From: HXMU1420-13 sp965228545
Lineage (GTDB): Bacteria > Bacteroidota > Rhodothermia > Balneolales > Balneolaceae
Length of the DNA: 64,000 nt
Direction: 5' to 3'
Assembly (NCBI GenBank): GCA_965228545.1
Contig: OZ245822.1
Coordinates: 1,178,001-1,242,000, forward strand
In this document: positions 62,415 through 64,000 of the stretch, one piece after another
Position numbering within the stretch: position 1 is the stretch's first letter
Layout of the letters: each line of letters begins with the position of its first letter
Position numbers and translations under genes: made by a program
The notes under the pieces: model-generated
Database searches by the model: none
The model's input: only the letters and a program-made list of their open reading frames with translations
What the model was told of the DNA's origin: nothing

Positions 62415-64000
62415 ATGCGCGATCAAAATATAGGACATTGGATTAAGAGCGGTATCCTTCTCATTGTATTTTGGATATCATCATTTGCAGCACATGCACA
62501 GCTATCGGGGTATACCCAACGTTTAAAAGGGCACATCAACGCCAGCGAAGTTTATGGCTCCTCTGATTTATCTAATTATCCAGCGCTATTAAGTTTTACT
62601 GCTACTCAGTTCAGGCATACAACGAGCGGTGGTTTCGTTGAAAACATCAATGGATACGACATTGTTTTTACTGCTGCGGATGGCTCTACACTATTAAGTC
62701 ATCAGATTGAAGAATACAATCCTACCACAGGAGAAATCACTTTTTGGGTGCGCTTCCCAACCGTATCGCCAACTTCCGACACCGAGTTTTACGTCTATTT
62801 TGGTAACTCGTCGATATCTACCGATCCATCCAGTACCAATGTGTGGGATTCAAATTATAAAATGGTACTACATATGAACGAATCCGCTGCGGGACCCACT
62901 ACCATTTTCGATGCCTCAGGCAATGGAACAGACGGTAGTGATAACGGAACGATTAGTGCAGCAGGCTTAGGTGGGAGCAATGCAAGAAATTTTAATAATA
63001 CCTCAGATAGAATTGTTATCGCAGACAATGGTGTCTCTCCACTCGATATTTCAGGAAGTATTACTATTTCCTTTGCATTATTTATTACAAACTTGAACAA
63101 CGGCCCGGATATTCTTACTAAAGGAGATTACTTAAATGGCTACTCTATATGGTCGCCTTCTAACGGGGCCATCCGATTTCAAATCAATAACGATGCTTTA
63201 GCAGCACCTACCGGCTCCATCACGAACTCTACCTTAGCATATTTAACCTTTACTCGAAATTCGAGTGGTGATCGAGTAATTTATGTAGATGGCGCCGAAG
63301 TTGCATCGGATAACTCCAACGAATCATTCAGTATAGATGATGAAGATTTATTCTTGTCTACCGCTTCTTTCTGGCCGATGACAGGAATCATGGATGAGGT
63401 TAGGATCTCAAATACTGCACGGGATTCGGCGTGGGTTGCCACTGAATATGCAAACATCAATAATCCTGGTCCCGGCGGATTCATTGATCAGGTGAATGCT
63501 GAGCCCATTATTGATGATATTGAAGGAAGCACCCTTGCATACGACTCCGGTGATCTACCTACAGCCATTTCGTCTACAATTACAACATATGATGGTGATG
63601 ACACTGATATTGAAAGCGCCACTATCCAGATAACGTCTAATTATGATCCTACCGAGGATGTGCTCGATTTTGTGGATCAGTTGGGCATAACCGGAAGCTG
63701 GAACGCTGTTACTGGAACATTAACCCTATCAGGTACTGCAACTGTAGCCGAATACCAAACCGCTTTACGAGCTGTAACCTACGAAAATACCGATCCTGCA
63801 CCCGTAGAAAATACAAGAACGGTAACTTTTATCATTAACGACGGTGATGATGACAGCAACACACAAAGCAGAAACATTTCGATTACCAAGGTTAACAACG
63901 CTCCCGTTTTAAGCGCTATTGAAACTTCCGATATCATTTATTTTGCGGGAAGCGGCCAAAAAACGATTACAAACTCTATCCTTCTGATGGATACCGACGA
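62415..64000 (+). CDS. Giant modular surface protein 3, N-terminal part, runs off the window
   Basis: Open from ATG 62415 to the window edge (528 codons, no stop). Signal peptide MRDQNIGHWIKSGILLIVFW... ends at AHAQ (about 29). A DUF2341-like domain (about 35-140; FYVYFGNSS) is followed by a LamG-like domain (about 150-350; MDEVRISNTARDSAWVATEY). Then comes one full cadherin-like repeat (about 365-480; ESATIQITSNYDPTEDVLDF, AEYQTALRAVTYENT) and the start of another. It repeats the module order of protein 1 and is its paralogue. A C-terminal T9SS signal is expected outside the window. Confidence 0.85.
   Translation, partial: MRDQNIGHWIKSGILLIVFWISSFAAHAQLSGYTQRLKGHINASEVYGSSDLSNYPALLSFTATQFRHTTSGGFVENINGYDIVFTAADGSTLLSHQIEEYNPTTGEITFWVRFPTVSPTSDTEFYVYFGNSSISTDPSSTNVWDSNYKMVLHMNESAAGPTTIFDASGNGTDGSDNGTISAAGLGGSNARNFNNTSDRIVIADNGVSPLDISGSITISFALFITNLNNGPDILTKGDYLNGYSIWSPSNGAIRFQINNDALAAPTGSITNSTLAYLTFTRNSSGDRVIYVDGAEVASDNSNESFSIDDEDLFLSTASFWPMTGIMDEVRISNTARDSAWVATEYANINNPGPGGFIDQVNAEPIIDDIEGSTLAYDSGDLPTAISSTITTYDGDDTDIESATIQITSNYDPTEDVLDFVDQLGITGSWNAVTGTLTLSGTATVAEYQTALRAVTYENTDPAPVENTRTVTFIINDGDDDSNTQSRNISITKVNNAPVLSAIETSDIIYFAGSGQKTITNSILLMDTD

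Overview
This is a roughly 40-45% GC chromosomal window. It most likely comes from a marine or halophilic member of the Balneolota/Rhodothermota branch near the Bacteroidetes. The main sign is that several very large secreted proteins end in the type IX secretion (T9SS) type-A sorting signal (NYPNPFNP followed by a MMLLK/LTLIK-like tail). Others are PorV-like and TonB outer-membrane proteins, initiation at TTG, and mostly absent Shine-Dalgarno sites. No rRNA or tRNA gene was seen. The taxonomic call is an inference from gene style only.

Region 1 (1-21421) is a starch/alpha-glucan utilisation locus on the minus strand. Reading in the direction of transcription, it encodes: a parvulin-type lipoprotein chaperone, a TonB-dependent receptor, a 1270-aa secreted partner, a PorV/PorQ-like barrel, and a 1405-aa multidomain surface protein. 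A hairpin terminator follows, then a LacI-family regulator, a T9SS-exported GH13 amylase, a lipoprotein GH13 amylase, an MFS sugar transporter and the start of a probable type I pullulanase. No SusD is present. Two LacI-type operators (21170-21183 and 21369-21382) lie in the 295-bp leader of the operon and are probably bound by the LacI protein of the same locus.

Region 2 (21422-40482) is mostly housekeeping: ispG, two tandem rhomboid proteases behind a carotenoid-desaturase-like oxidoreductase, a lipoprotein, polA, a SpoIIE-type phosphatase, transketolase, a TPR protein, a LOG-family protein, DUF5683-parB-parA, an ECF sigma/anti-sigma pair, and uvrC.

Region 3 (40513-44416) is an AT-rich accessory island. 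Single genes (a frameshifted HNH protein, a class C beta-lactamase-like serine hydrolase, a small membrane protein and a HigA-like HTH protein) are separated by hairpin-rich spacers. For three genes, the first 10-12 bases of the unit are exactly complementary to the first bases of the spacer that follows the gene. This looks like an integrase-less array of mobile gene cassettes (attC-like sites).

Region 4 (44417-50638) holds a hotdog thioesterase-like protein, a DUF3311 plus sodium:solute symporter pair, and then about 1.1 kb of a 212-bp tandem repeat (four full copies and one truncated). An EVE-domain gene and rfbD-rfbC-rfbB for dTDP-rhamnose follow.

Region 5 (50910-64000) holds three consecutive giant T9SS surface proteins built from shuffled modules: DUF2341, LamG-like, cadherin-like repeats, Ig-like and a shared C-terminal block. 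The last runs off the window. They are likely adhesins or matrix proteins, possibly placed beside the rhamnose genes because both concern the cell surface.
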